Source: Komagataeibacter sp. FNDCF1 (GTDB lineage: Bacteria; Pseudomonadota; Alphaproteobacteria; Acetobacterales; Acetobacteraceae). From it: a stretch of DNA of 42,709 bases. The notes under the pieces were generated by a model. It searched no databases and was not told where the DNA came from. It saw only the letters and a program-made list of their open reading frames with translations. Below are positions 32,328 to 40,341 of the stretch, one piece after another. The translations under genes were made by a program, and so were the position numbers. The DNA lies in the NCBI RefSeq assembly GCF_021295335.1, contig NZ_JAIWOT010000003.1, positions 1-42,709 of the forward strand, written 5' to 3'. Positions within the stretch are counted from its first letter, which is position 1; each line of letters begins with the position of its first letter.

Positions 32328-32793
32328 TGGCCAGCCCATCAATCCTTGACAAGGCCCGCAGAGCGCCCTGGGAGGCCGCACAGCGCGCAATTTTCTTATC
32401 GCCACCCCACCCCACACAATAACGCCTGTACGGCCATCCTGTGGCGTCTGGTGGGCATGCTGCGACACGTGAGCTGCTGAATGATCGTCTGAATACTGGT
32501 GCGTCTTGAGCAGATTACGGTCTTGCCCGGTTCTTCTGGTGTTGCAGGCGTCGGGCGAGCGCGGAGCGGGAGCCCCGTAGGGCGCCAAAGGCGCCGACGC
32601 GGGGGAGGAAGGTCTTGGTGGAGAGACGATGCGGGAACGCATCGTCAGATTATGATTTCGCGGCGTAGGCGTGTCCGTTTAGCGCAGCCCTGAAAGGGCG
32701 AGCAGGGGGATGCCGGGTGGGAGATCGCGCAAAGCGCGATCGGGGCGGCCGTAGGCCGCGAGCCGGCGGGGGCGGAGCCCCCAAGAGGCGGTG
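32328..32793. repeat. Hairpin-array repeat, copy A
   Basis: This ~465-bp segment is repeated imperfectly at 41981-42450. Its right half is a series of short hairpins with 3-4-nt loops: GGCGCC-AAA-GGCGCC (32581-32595), GACGATGCG-GGAA-CGCATCGTC (32625-32646), GCCCT-GAA-AGGGC (near 32687-32699), GATCGCGC-AAA-GCGCGATC (32723-32741), GCGGCC-GTA-GGCCGC (32745-32759), GGGGGC-GGA-GCCCCC (32768-32782). A longer stem is CTTGCCCG with CGGGCGAG. No conserved reading frame runs through it. It ends 14 bp before the Tn3 inverted repeat. Function unknown: structured RNA or origin-associated DNA. Confidence 0.8.
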
Positions 32794-32835
32794 CTTGGAG
32801 GCAATTTGGGGTCGTTTGCGGGAGGGGGCGAAATC

Positions 32836-33450
32836 CTACGCTAAGCCGAGGACGCGCTTTCCGTAGTCCCTAAGTTCGCCCTTTGGGCCGACATATCGAT
32901 AGAGAGTGACACGCTGGATCCCGAGCTCCTTGCACAGATCGGAAACGGAAGTGTCGCGCTGCGCCATGGCGGCCTGAGCAAGACGCACCTGTGCTTTGGT
33001 CAGGGCGAATTTTCGGCCGCCTTTGCGACCGCGCGCTCTTGCGGCGGCGAGGCCGGCCATAGTCCGTTCGCGGATCAGGTCACGCTCGAACTCGGCCAGG
33101 GTGGCGAAGATACCGAACACCATGCGCCCGGATGCGGTCGTGGTGTCGATCTGAGCGCCCTTTCCGGTCAGCACCCGTAGGCCGATATTGCGATCCGACA
33201 GATCCTTCATAGTATTGACCAGGTGGGCAAGCGACCGCCCGAGGCGGTCTAGCTTCCAGACCACCAGCACGTCGCCGTCGCGCAGGGATTTCAGGCAGGC
33301 GGCCAGTCCGGGCCGATCATCGCGGCCGCCGGGGGCGCGATCCTCATAGATGTTGTCTTGTTCGACGCCGGCGGCGCGCAGGTCGTCGTGCTGTAGGTCG
33401 AGGGACTGCGAGCCATCGGCTTTTGAGACGCGTGCGTATCCGATCATCAT
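32836..33450 (-). CDS. tnpR: Serine resolvase TnpR
   Basis: This 204-residue serine recombinase has the catalytic serine in MIGYARVSKADGSQSLDLQ, and the conserved RPGLAACLKSLRDGDVLVVW, KLDRLGRSLAHLVNTM and FATLAEFERDLIRERTMAGL blocks. A C-terminal helix-turn-helix (DTSVSDLCKELGIQRVTLYR) binds res. It resolves Tn3 cointegrates. Its last codons lie inside the left inverted repeat. All key residues are present. Confidence 0.92.
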   Translation of the reverse strand: MMIGYARVSKADGSQSLDLQHDDLRAAGVEQDNIYEDRAPGGRDDRPGLAACLKSLRDGDVLVVWKLDRLGRSLAHLVNTMKDLSDRNIGLRVLTGKGAQIDTTTASGRMVFGIFATLAEFERDLIRERTMAGLAAARARGRKGGRKFALTKAQVRLAQAAMAQRDTSVSDLCKELGIQRVTLYRYVGPKGELRDYGKRVLGLA

Positions 33451-33575
33451 GTTTCTTAAACGTTGGTTTGAGGCGGCGCGCTGACCACGAAAGATTTGTT
33501 CGCTAGAAATGTATCTTAACCAGCTTCATAAACAAAGCGTCTTGAACATTATCAGTTTTTGAAAAAGGAACATGA
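33451..33575. other. Resolution site (res) region of the Tn3 element
   Basis: The 125 bp between divergent tnpR and tnpA should hold the res subsites and both promoters. Related segments TGTTTCTTAA (near 33450) and TGTATCTTAA (near 33510), each in a short imperfect dyad, are candidate resolvase half-sites. AAGGA precedes the tnpA ATG. Confidence 0.5.
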
Positions 33576-36473
33576 ATGCCGCGCCGCGTCACGCTCACCG
33601 ATAGACAGAAGGACGCGCTGCTGCGCCTGCCAACCTCCCAGACGGATTTGTTGAGGCACTACACGCTGAGCGATGAAGACCTCGGCCATATCAAGCAGCG
33701 TCGGCGCGCTCACAACAGGTTCGGCTTCGCTCTGCAATTGTGCGTCCTTCGCTATCCCGGCCGGGTGTTGGCTCCGGGCGAACTGATCCCGGCGGAAGTC
33801 GTTGAATTTATCGGGGCGCAAATTGGCCTGCGTGCTGACGATCTGGTTGAGTATGCCGCCCGCGAAGAGACGCGGCACGAACATCTTGCCGAGTTGCGGG
33901 CGCTCTACGGATTCCGTACCTTCTCCGGACGTGGCTCACGCGAACTAAAGGACTGGCTGTTTCGGGAAGCCGAGATGGCGGTGTCGAACGAGGATATCGC
34001 CCGCCGCTTCGTGGCTGAGTGCCGACGCACCCGCATGGTTCTTCCTGCAATATCGACGATCGAGCGGCTTTGCGCCAAGGCCCTGGTCGATGCTGAGCGG
34101 CGGATCGAGACGAGGATCGCCAGCCGGCTGTCCGTGGCCATCCGGGAGCAGTTGCTGTCATTGCTCGAGGAGACGGCTGACGACCGGGTGACTCGCTTCG
34201 TGTGGTTGCGCCAATTCGAGCCTGGGTCGAACTCTTTGTCGGCTAACCGGCTGCTCGACCGGCTCGAATACCTGCAACGTATCGATTTCTCCGAGGATCT
34301 GCTGGCCGGTGTTCCTGCTCATCGCGTGACACGTCTGCGTAGGCAGGGCGAACGGTACTATGCAGATGGCATGCGCGATCTTCCGCAAGACAGACGGCTT
34401 GCTATTCTGGCCGTTTGCGCGTCGGAATGGCAGGCGATGCTCGCCGACGCCGTGGTCGAAACCCACGACCGGATCGTCGGCAGGCTCTACCGTGCATCAG
34501 AGCGCATTTGCCAGGCGAAGGTCGCCGACGAGGCGAACGTGGTGCGCGACACCTTGAAATCCTTCGCCGAAATTGGCGGAGCCCTGGTCGATGCACAGGA
34601 CGACGGCCAGCCGCTGGACGACGTCATTGCGCGTGGATCGGGTTGGGACGGTTTCAAAACTCTTGTTGCAATGGCAACACGACTGACCGCCACCATGGCG
34701 GACGATCCGCTCAATCATGTGCTCGATGGCTATCACCGTTTCCGCCGGTACGCTCCTCGCATGTTGCGCCTGCTCGATCTGCGGGCTGCGCCAGTCGCGC
34801 TGCCGCTTCTGGAAGCGGTGACGGCCCTGCGCGCCGGTGTGAATGATGCCGCGCGTATCGGCTTCCTTCGGCCTAGCTCGAAATGGCATCGTCATCTTCG
34901 TGCCCAGGCGATTGGCGACACCCGCCTCTGGGAGATCGCGGTGCTGTTCCATCTGCGCGATACGTTCCGCTCCGGGGATGTCTGGCTGGCCAGATCCCGG
35001 CGCTATGGCGATCTGAAACATGCACTCGTCCCGGCACAAGCCGTTGCGGAAAGCGGTCGACTCGCCGTGCCATTGCGGCCGGAAGAATGGCTGGCGGACC
35101 GCCAAGCTCGTCTCGATATCCGGTTGCGCGAGCTTGGCCGTGCGGCACGCACGGGCACGATTCCCGGCGGTTCGATCGAAAACGGCGTTCTGCATATCGA
35201 GAAGCTCGAAGCCGCCGTGCCGACCGGCGCCGAAGATCTGGTACTCGATCTCTACAAGCAGATCCCGCCCACGCGCATCACCGATCTCTTGCTGGAGGTG
35301 GATGCAGTGACCGGCTTCACCGAAGCGTTCACGCATCTGCGCACTGGAGCGCCCTGCGCCGACCGGATCGGGCTGATGAACGTCATCCTTGCGGAAGGGA
35401 TCAACCTCGGCCTACGCAAGATGGCCGACGCGACGAACACACACACCTTCTGGGAACTGATCCGCATTGGACGGTGGCATGTCGAGGGCGAAGCCTACGA
35501 CCGGGCGCTGGCCATGGTGGTCGAGGCGCAAGCAGTGCTACCAATGGCCCAGTTCTGGGGCATGGGCAGCTCGGCCTCGAGCGACGGCCAGTTCTTCTCC
35601 GCCACGGAACAAGGCGAGGCCATGAACCTGGTCAACGCGAAATACGGCAATACCCCGGGCCTGAAGGCTTATACCCACGTCTCCGACCAATATGCGCCGT
35701 TCGCGACCCAGGTGATCCCTGCGACGGCGAGCGAAGCTCCTTACATCCTCGACGGCCTGCTTATGAACGATGCCGGCCGCCATATCCGCGAGCAGTTCGC
35801 TGATACGGGCGGCTTCACCGATCACGTCTTTGCCGCATGCGCCATTCTCGGCTATCGGTTCGCTCCGCGCATTCGCGATCTGCCGTCCAAACGGCTCTAT
35901 GCATTCAATCCCATGGCCGCCCCGGCCCACCTGCGGGCCATGATCGGCGGAAAAATCAATCAGGTCATGATCGAGCGCAACTGGCCCGATATCCTGCGCA
36001 TCGCTGCCACCATCGCTGCCACCATCGCGGCCGGAAGCATCGCGCCAAGCCAGATCCTGCGCAAACTTGCCTCCTATCCGAGGCAGAACGAACTGGCCAC
36101 GGCTTTGCGGGAGGTCGGCCGCGTCGAGCGGACCCTGTTCATGATCGACTGGATTCTGGATGCCGAGCTGCAACGCCGTGCCCAGATCGGGCTCAACAAG
36201 GGCGAGGCCCATCACGCGCTGAAACGAGCCATCAGCTTCCACCGGCGCGGCGAAATCCGCGACCGTTCCGCCGAAGGCCAGCATTACAGGATCGCCGGCA
36301 TGAACCTGCTAGCCGCCATCATCATCTTCTGGAACACCATGAAGCTGAGCGAAGTCGTTGCCAGTCACAAACGCGAGGGAAAACTGCTATCGCCCGATCT
36401 CTTGGCCCACGTCTCTCCGCTCGGATGGGAGCACATCAATCTCACCGGAGAATATCGCTGGCCAAAGCCTTAG
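33576..36473 (+). CDS. tnpA: Tn3-family transposase TnpA
   Basis: This 965-residue DDE transposase has an N-terminal DUF4158-type DNA-binding region (LTDRQKDALLRLPTSQTDLL). The C-terminal catalytic domain holds SSASSDGQFFSATEQ (first Asp), YTHVSDQYAPFATQ (second Asp) and IGLNKGEAHHALKRA (Glu). Length is normal for the family. A tandem AATI-AATI in RIAATIAATIAAGSIAP comes from a 12-bp direct repeat near 36002-36027 and looks like a small in-frame duplication. The stop lies in the right inverted repeat. Confidence 0.94.
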   Translation: MPRRVTLTDRQKDALLRLPTSQTDLLRHYTLSDEDLGHIKQRRRAHNRFGFALQLCVLRYPGRVLAPGELIPAEVVEFIGAQIGLRADDLVEYAAREETRHEHLAELRALYGFRTFSGRGSRELKDWLFREAEMAVSNEDIARRFVAECRRTRMVLPAISTIERLCAKALVDAERRIETRIASRLSVAIREQLLSLLEETADDRVTRFVWLRQFEPGSNSLSANRLLDRLEYLQRIDFSEDLLAGVPAHRVTRLRRQGERYYADGMRDLPQDRRLAILAVCASEWQAMLADAVVETHDRIVGRLYRASERICQAKVADEANVVRDTLKSFAEIGGALVDAQDDGQPLDDVIARGSGWDGFKTLVAMATRLTATMADDPLNHVLDGYHRFRRYAPRMLRLLDLRAAPVALPLLEAVTALRAGVNDAARIGFLRPSSKWHRHLRAQAIGDTRLWEIAVLFHLRDTFRSGDVWLARSRRYGDLKHALVPAQAVAESGRLAVPLRPEEWLADRQARLDIRLRELGRAARTGTIPGGSIENGVLHIEKLEAAVPTGAEDLVLDLYKQIPPTRITDLLLEVDAVTGFTEAFTHLRTGAPCADRIGLMNVILAEGINLGLRKMADATNTHTFWELIRIGRWHVEGEAYDRALAMVVEAQAVLPMAQFWGMGSSASSDGQFFSATEQGEAMNLVNAKYGNTPGLKAYTHVSDQYAPFATQVIPATASEAPYILDGLLMNDAGRHIREQFADTGGFTDHVFAACAILGYRFAPRIRDLPSKRLYAFNPMAAPAHLRAMIGGKINQVMIERNWPDILRIAATIAATIAAGSIAPSQILRKLASYPRQNELATALREVGRVERTLFMIDWILDAELQRRAQIGLNKGEAHHALKRAISFHRRGEIRDRSAEGQHYRIAGMNLLAAIIIFWNTMKLSEVVASHKREGKLLSPDLLAHVSPLGWEHINLTGEYRWPKP

Positions 36474-36520
36474 CGTAGGATTTCGCCCCCTCCCGCAAAC
36501 GACCCCATCTTACCAAGCGG

Positions 36521-37090
36521 ATGGTGACCTGCCATATCGATGCCTCCCTGCCCGACAGTCGTGCGCTCCAGACAGAAAGCCCCCGCCGCCTGCAAAAGGA
36601 GATCGGCACCGCCCTTTATCGCCAGTATCTGACCCTCATGCTCCCCCAGATCCGCGCCATGCGGATCGAGATGGATCAGGGTGCGGGCAAGACCATTCCG
36701 GATGCCTTCGCCATCTCCTCACGCATCCTGCTTTCCCTGCTGAAGCAGCACGTCTCTCCCCGCCCCGACTGGGCCTGTCCGCTCTCGTACCGGACCTATC
36801 AGGCAATGCGGGCCATCCAGTTCCAGCGCATCCTTGTCGAGATGATCGGAAGCCACCCTGAAAACATCATCCTGTCACGGGACAAACGTTTCATGCGGGT
36901 GCGTTTTGGCGGTGACATTCGCCAGGCTGTGGCATTCGAAAAATCCGTGCCGGAATTCGTCTTCAAGGGCCGTATCGCGGATACGGTCAAGCTGGACCTG
37001 CTGGCCATGGAAGAAGAACTGGGCTTCTCACCAGTCCGCAATACCTCCCTGCTGGGGCGTGTCGTAAAAGCCTGGAAGAAACCCGGATAA
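36521..37090 (+). CDS. Unrecognised protein, probably 5'-truncated by the Tn3 element
   Basis: This 189-residue frame has no family I can name. It includes LQKEIGTALYRQYLTLMLPQ, IRAMRIEMDQGAGKTIPDAF, RTYQAMRAIQFQRILVEMIG and VPEFVFKGRIADTVKLDLLA. It reads like the C-terminal part of a larger soluble protein. The frame is open upstream through HLTKR into the Tn3 inverted repeat 15 bp away, and no ribosome site precedes ATG 36521. The transposon lacks a target duplication, so the 5' part was probably lost with an adjacent deletion. Confidence 0.55.
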   Translation: MVTCHIDASLPDSRALQTESPRRLQKEIGTALYRQYLTLMLPQIRAMRIEMDQGAGKTIPDAFAISSRILLSLLKQHVSPRPDWACPLSYRTYQAMRAIQFQRILVEMIGSHPENIILSRDKRFMRVRFGGDIRQAVAFEKSVPEFVFKGRIADTVKLDLLAMEEELGFSPVRNTSLLGRVVKAWKKPG

Positions 37091-37134
37091 GCCAACAACG
37101 ATGCGTGCCACCCGCGATCATCCGGTTTCAACGC

Positions 37135-37521
37135 TCAGACGGTCCTGATGGGACCTGAATAAGCCTGCACGAATGGATCATGGGTCAGGAGGAGCAGGCC
37201 CTCCACCGTGGCCTGGGCGATCAGGATACGGTCGAAGGGATCGCGATGGACATCGGGAAGTTGTCCGACCGCCACGGCATGCTGGCTGGTAACAGGCAGT
37301 TCCTCGTAATCGTTCTCGATGAGGCCGCGCCGCAACAGGTGCGGATCCACCTGGAAGTCTGCCCGGCCGAGCCCGGCCTTGATGGTGACTTCCCACAGAC
37401 TGGCGGCACTGAACACCAGCATGTTCTCCGGATTTTCCATGAGAGCCCTGGCGTCAGTGGAGAGTTTCTCAGGTTCTCCAGCCGCCCAGAGGAGCAGATG
37501 GGTATCGAGCAGAAGCCTCAT
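37135..37521 (-). CDS. VapC-type PIN-domain toxin
   Basis: This 128-residue PIN protein of the group paired with Phd antitoxins reads MRLLLDTHLLLWAAGEPEKL (first Asp), SAASLWEVTIKAGLGRADFQ (Glu), VHRDPFDRILIAQATVEGLL (Asp) and LLTHDPFVQAYSGPIRTV (Asp). The catalytic set is complete. It overlaps its antitoxin by ATGA, antitoxin first. Likely a ribonuclease toxin that stabilises the plasmid. Confidence 0.88.
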   Translation of the reverse strand: MRLLLDTHLLLWAAGEPEKLSTDARALMENPENMLVFSAASLWEVTIKAGLGRADFQVDPHLLRRGLIENDYEELPVTSQHAVAVGQLPDVHRDPFDRILIAQATVEGLLLLTHDPFVQAYSGPIRTV

Positions 37522-37763
37522 GCCTGCCCATCGAACAACGAACCGATCTCGTCCTGTCCCATGTGATCGAAATCGTCCGGCACCTGCATCTTGCCTGCAA
37601 GGAAGCCCAGGCGTTGCTTGTGCTGTTGTTCCGGAGCGGAGATAGGGCTCACCCGTACAACCGGTTTACCGGCCTTGGCGATGATAAAGCTCTCGCCTTT
37701 CATTGCAGCGTCGATCAGCCGGGACAGGTGCGTCTTGGCTTCATGGATATTAACGGTTCGCAT
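37518..37763 (-). CDS. Phd/YefM-family antitoxin
   Basis: MRTVNIHEAKTHLSRLIDAA, MKGESFIIAKAGKPVVRVSP is a canonical Phd/YefM N-terminus. The acidic tail (VPDDFDHMGQDEIGSLFDG) is the toxin-binding part typical of the PIN-paired subgroup. The start at 37763 is the conserved one; the frame is open to 37787. Coupled to the PIN toxin by 4 bp. Confidence 0.88.
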   Translation of the reverse strand: MRTVNIHEAKTHLSRLIDAAMKGESFIIAKAGKPVVRVSPISAPEQQHKQRLGFLAGKMQVPDDFDHMGQDEIGSLFDGQA

Positions 37764-37865
37764 GGGGCACCCCTTTAGCTTAGCCAAATCAACTTAGTTA
37801 GGTTAAGCTGAATGAGCAAGAAAACAGCTTTTGTCGATCTCATCAACGATGGTCGTATCATCATG

Positions 37866-38010
37866 CCCGCCTGCTTGCGGATGGCGGCGACCAACCCAGT
37901 GCCCAGATCCCTTCTGGGAAGAGGAACAACCACGATTCCTGGTCGCGACGGATGTTTGAAGACGCTATATGAACCGTGCACGCAATCCAGCTTCCAGCAC
38001 ACGACCTCAT
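37866..38010 (-). pseudogene. hicA toxin remnant
   Basis: Most of a hicA gene is recognisable on the minus strand: WKLDCVHGSYSVFKHPSRPG, IVVVPLPRRDLGTGLVAAIR, KQAG. It aligns closely with the intact hicA at 41741-41920. The N-terminal helix is replaced, the normal stop is lost so the frame reads on, and the catalytic His of GSH is Tyr (GSY). No hicB follows. It is a dead paralogue. The plus-strand frame across this stretch is its shadow. Confidence 0.78.
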
Positions 38011-38116
38011 CCCTGTTCAGCAGAAACCATATGATGTGGGACATAGCTCTCGCTGAAGGTCTATTGCTGCGACAGCGGTTGCTGTCGAAGCAATATCTGG
38101 CAATGGAGACATGATC

Positions 38117-38269
38117 ATGACTGATCTTTCCAATGAACTGGCTGCCAAAAGGGTTGCAATTCGCCAGGCCCGGGCCAGCACGAAACCCGCTGTCCCGGCC
38201 GATCAGGTGCTTGTGATCCTGAAAGCCGATCTGGCAAAGGTTCAGGCAGCAATTGACGCCACAACATAA
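38117..38269 (+). CDS. Small helical protein, unknown
   Basis: This 50-codon frame (MTDLSNELAAKRVAIRQARA, PADQVLVILKADLAKVQAAI) has GGAG nine bases before the ATG at 38117. The product is an amphipathic helical protein with no family I recognise. It lies alone on the plus strand between the hicA remnant and the PemK pair. A real gene is plausible but unproven. Confidence 0.35.
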   Translation: MTDLSNELAAKRVAIRQARASTKPAVPADQVLVILKADLAKVQAAIDATT

Positions 38270-38298
38270 CCTGCAAATGCCCCTGGGGAAGGATGGGC

Positions 38299-38622
38299 CT
38301 ACGCCAGTCCGAGGAAAAAGGCGAGCACCCGACTGACAGACAGCATGAGGGTATCGCTGGCGATCCCGAAAGCCGGGCCAACCTTTTCGCGGTTGATAGT
38401 GGTTGGCTTGTCGATCATGACCTGTGATGGCTTACGTAGCCCATTGTGCTCATCGGGTCGGATTGTCAGGCGAAACAGGGCAGCGTCTACAAGGGCGCTG
38501 GAGAGGGGCAGAAGGGTCACGGCAGCTGTCATGTCGAACCGATCAGCCTGCACCACCAATGCAGGCTGGGGTTTGCCGAGATCGCCTTGCAGGGCAACGG
38601 TTACAAAGTCGCCTCGCTTCAT
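38299..38622 (-). CDS. PemK/MazF-family mRNA interferase toxin
   Basis: This 107-residue intact toxin reads MKRGDFVTVALQGDLGKPQP (conserved RGD/GxxGKPRP), AVTLLPLSSALVDAALFRLT, SQVMIDKPTTINREKVGPAF (conserved Q-x-M-x-D-K) and a C-terminal helix. It should cleave mRNA at specific sites. It overlaps the antitoxin stop by ATGA. It is a relative of the frameshifted pair at 3856-4491, but the antitoxins are of different types. Confidence 0.9.
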   Translation of the reverse strand: MKRGDFVTVALQGDLGKPQPALVVQADRFDMTAAVTLLPLSSALVDAALFRLTIRPDEHNGLRKPSQVMIDKPTTINREKVGPAFGIASDTLMLSVSRVLAFFLGLA

Positions 38623-38837
38623 GCCTCCCAGCCATCCAGATCGGCGGCAGCCGCATCGAGGAAAGAGGCAATATCTGGCTCATGCGCGTCAGCCAGGGCT
38701 ACCAGCATGGCCTGCCGGCGGCATTCCTCGTCAAACCCCTTTGCCCGTGTATCGGGAACCCAGATTTGGACAGGGCGCAGTCCAGCCTTGCGGATCGTGT
38801 CTCGACGCTTCTTTACGCGAATGGCAACAGGGGTCAT
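38619..38837 (-). CDS. MazE-type (DUF3018-like) antitoxin
   Basis: This 72-residue protein reads RVKKRRDTIRKAGLRPVQIW, VPDTRAKGFDEECRRQAMLV, which is the conserved R.R...LRaaGLRPVQiWVPDtr...F.eEcrRQ pattern of antitoxins paired with PemK toxins. The C-terminal helix (DIASFLDAAAADLDGWEA) is the toxin-neutralising tail. The intergenic stretch 38838-39073 carries nothing I can assign. Confidence 0.85.
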   Translation of the reverse strand: MTPVAIRVKKRRDTIRKAGLRPVQIWVPDTRAKGFDEECRRQAMLVALADAHEPDIASFLDAAAADLDGWEA

Positions 38838-39073
38838 GGTGCATCCTCCCCGTTACATGTAACGCACAATGAGCGCTCAGGTTTAATGTTTCTGGTTGAG
38901 CAGGAACTCATTGTTTGAGGGCACCGCACGATCTGCACGCCAAGCCGCCAATGGCACGTCCCGCTCAGTCATACTCAACCGGGAGAGCATGCTGGTGTCC
39001 ACACCCCATAATGCCTTGAGCAGAGCCCGTTTTCATATGCTTCGCGCTCATGGGTCGTTACCGTGTCTTATCG

Positions 39074-39466
39074 CTACCTTTTTCGGCCGACCGCCCTTGG
39101 CACCATTCCGGCCGCCGCCTTGGCATTACTGGCGGACGATCCCCCTGCACATCCCATTTGTGCTGCCATCCAGCTTCGGGAACCGTAGATATCGTGGATC
39201 AGGCCTTCGACCAGAACATCGGCATCAAGGCAGGGCCAGTGAAGGCCGTTACCAAGCGGGGTCATCTCGATCTTGGCCAGATCATTCAGGGAAGCGCCCT
39301 GCAAACCCTGCAACAAGTCCACTGGCACACTCATCTCAACGCCATTCGAGAGCGTGACGTGAATGGCGCGGCGTGCACGGATAAACCTTGCAGACACCAC
39401 ATGGGGAACAGTCGCTCTATGGAGCGCACCTGCTTCACGAGCAGCCTGATAGTCCACTTCATTCAT
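39074..39466 (-). CDS. DUF2442 protein with altered C-terminus
   Basis: This protein of about 130 residues has the DUF2442 core: VVSARFIRARRAIHVTLSNG, VEMSVPVDLLQGLQGASLND, LAKIEMTPLGNGLHWPCLDA, DVLVEGLIHDIYGSRSW. Relatives end with ...NGAKGGRPKK. Here that tail lies in the neighbouring frame, and the protein ends GMVPRAVGRKR instead, which indicates a one-base frameshift. DUF2442 proteins often act as antitoxin-like partners of DUF4160 proteins; no DUF4160 gene is seen here. The start at 39466 follows GGAAGAG. Confidence 0.75.
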   Translation of the reverse strand: MNEVDYQAAREAGALHRATVPHVVSARFIRARRAIHVTLSNGVEMSVPVDLLQGLQGASLNDLAKIEMTPLGNGLHWPCLDADVLVEGLIHDIYGSRSWMAAQMGCAGGSSASNAKAAAGMVPRAVGRKR

Positions 39467-39561
39467 CATGTCTCTTCCCCGCCGCTTCCTATGACCGACG
39501 CCCCGGCGGTATCGGGAGAAATAGGACCTGAGGATCCAGAACAAGCCGGACCTGTCGAAAT

Positions 39562-40089
39562 TTACTCCGTCTGGGCGTAGGCTTCACGCACGGCTTCCGG
39601 CCGATTGGAAATAGCGCGCAGATAACTTTTTGCAGCGGTATCCGGCGTACGTTCCCCGCTTTCCCATCCTTTGATGGTTTCCTCTTCCAGACCATACCAG
39701 AGCGCGAACTGTCGGCGACTGAGCTTCAGACGCCGACGAATCAGGGCCACATCCACATCGGCCTTGTGATCGACATGGATCGCCCTGATCCCGGCCTTTG
39801 CAAGGTCGGAGATAACCGCCTCGATCGTGTCAGTCATGGGCAGCAGAACGATTGCATGTCCTTCCGCCTGTTCCGAGGATTGCCTGATGAGGTCTTCCAC
39901 CGTCTTCTTGGCGGCCAGCATCGTCAGGCCACGCCTGGACAGCGCTATCGTGACGGCAATGGAATTGAGATCAGGCCACCCCTCACGCGTCAGGGTCAGG
40001 GCGAATCTGGCGCGTGAACCGGAACGGACGCGGGATATGGCCTGGACAGGCCCCAGTCGTGCGAATTCCGCCTTCAATGATGATTTCAT
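39562..40089 (-). CDS. Helix-turn-helix regulator/antitoxin-like protein
   Basis: This 175-residue protein has an N-terminal domain (RARFALTLTREGWPDLNSIA, LSRRGLTMLAAKKTVEDLIR) and a C-terminal XRE-type helix-turn-helix (RRRLKLSRRQFALWYGLEEE, TIKGWESGERTPDTAAKSYL), the layout of regulators in TA-like pairs. It overlaps the upstream gene by 107 bp, unusually much. It may regulate the inverted repeat at 40342-40372. Function otherwise unknown. Confidence 0.75.
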   Translation of the reverse strand: MKSSLKAEFARLGPVQAISRVRSGSRARFALTLTREGWPDLNSIAVTIALSRRGLTMLAAKKTVEDLIRQSSEQAEGHAIVLLPMTDTIEAVISDLAKAGIRAIHVDHKADVDVALIRRRLKLSRRQFALWYGLEEETIKGWESGERTPDTAAKSYLRAISNRPEAVREAYAQTE

Positions 40090-40339
40090 CGAGATCCATT
40101 CCTTCCAGAACGGCCTGTGCGATCGTTTTCAGATTGGCGAACCCGACCCCATTGGCTGTTGCACCGTGGATGTGAGTCTTGGCCAGCTTCATGAATCCTT
40201 GGGATCGATCGACACTGAATTCAGCCATGACCATCAGAACGACACCAAGAGCCTGAATAACCAGGGTTGCGATCGGATCACTGCTCTGGTCATCGTCTAT
40301 TTCGAATGACAGGTCTTCGACTGTCCACCGTGACCTCAT
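39983..40339 (-). CDS. Unknown partner of the HTH regulator
   Basis: This 118-residue protein contains LSFEIDDDQSSDPIATLVIQ, ALGVVLMVMAEFSVDRSQGF and TIAQAVLEGMDLDEIIIEGG. Its last 34 codons overlap the next gene in another frame and look low in family character, so the original stop may have been lost by a small frameshift near 40085. It is the first gene after an operator-like repeat. It could be the effector of a TA-like pair. Confidence 0.55.
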   Translation of the reverse strand: MRSRWTVEDLSFEIDDDQSSDPIATLVIQALGVVLMVMAEFSVDRSQGFMKLAKTHIHGATANGVGFANLKTIAQAVLEGMDLDEIIIEGGIRTTGACPGHIPRPFRFTRQIRPDPDA

Positions 40340-40341
40340 GC

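Larger units (their letters stand above)
32808..36506 (+). mobile_element. Tn3-family transposon with tnpR and tnpA
   Basis: The 3699-bp element is bounded by perfect 38-bp terminal inverted repeats (32808-32845 and 36469-36506, starting GGGGTCGTTTGCGGGAGG). It contains only a resolvase and a transposase, divergently arranged around a res-like region. The 5-bp flanks differ (AATTT on the left, ATCTT on the right), so the expected duplication is absent. An adjacent deletion or recombination after insertion is likely. Both genes run into the inverted repeats. Confidence 0.93.

Noticed and set aside
32608..32660. CRISPR-like repeats within the hairpin array
   Set aside because: The palindromes differ in sequence and spacing and there are no repeated units with spacers. 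No cas genes are seen anywhere in the window.
32499..32693. Similar small frames in both hairpin-array copies (also 42156-42461)
   Set aside because: Start codons differ, indels between the copies break the frame, and changes do not favour third codon positions. Conservation follows the stems, not a protein.
37812..38114. Plus-strand frame over the hicA remnant
   Set aside because: Most of it is antisense to recognisable hicA sequence. Only its last codons, which overlap a small downstream frame by ATGA, could be meaningful.
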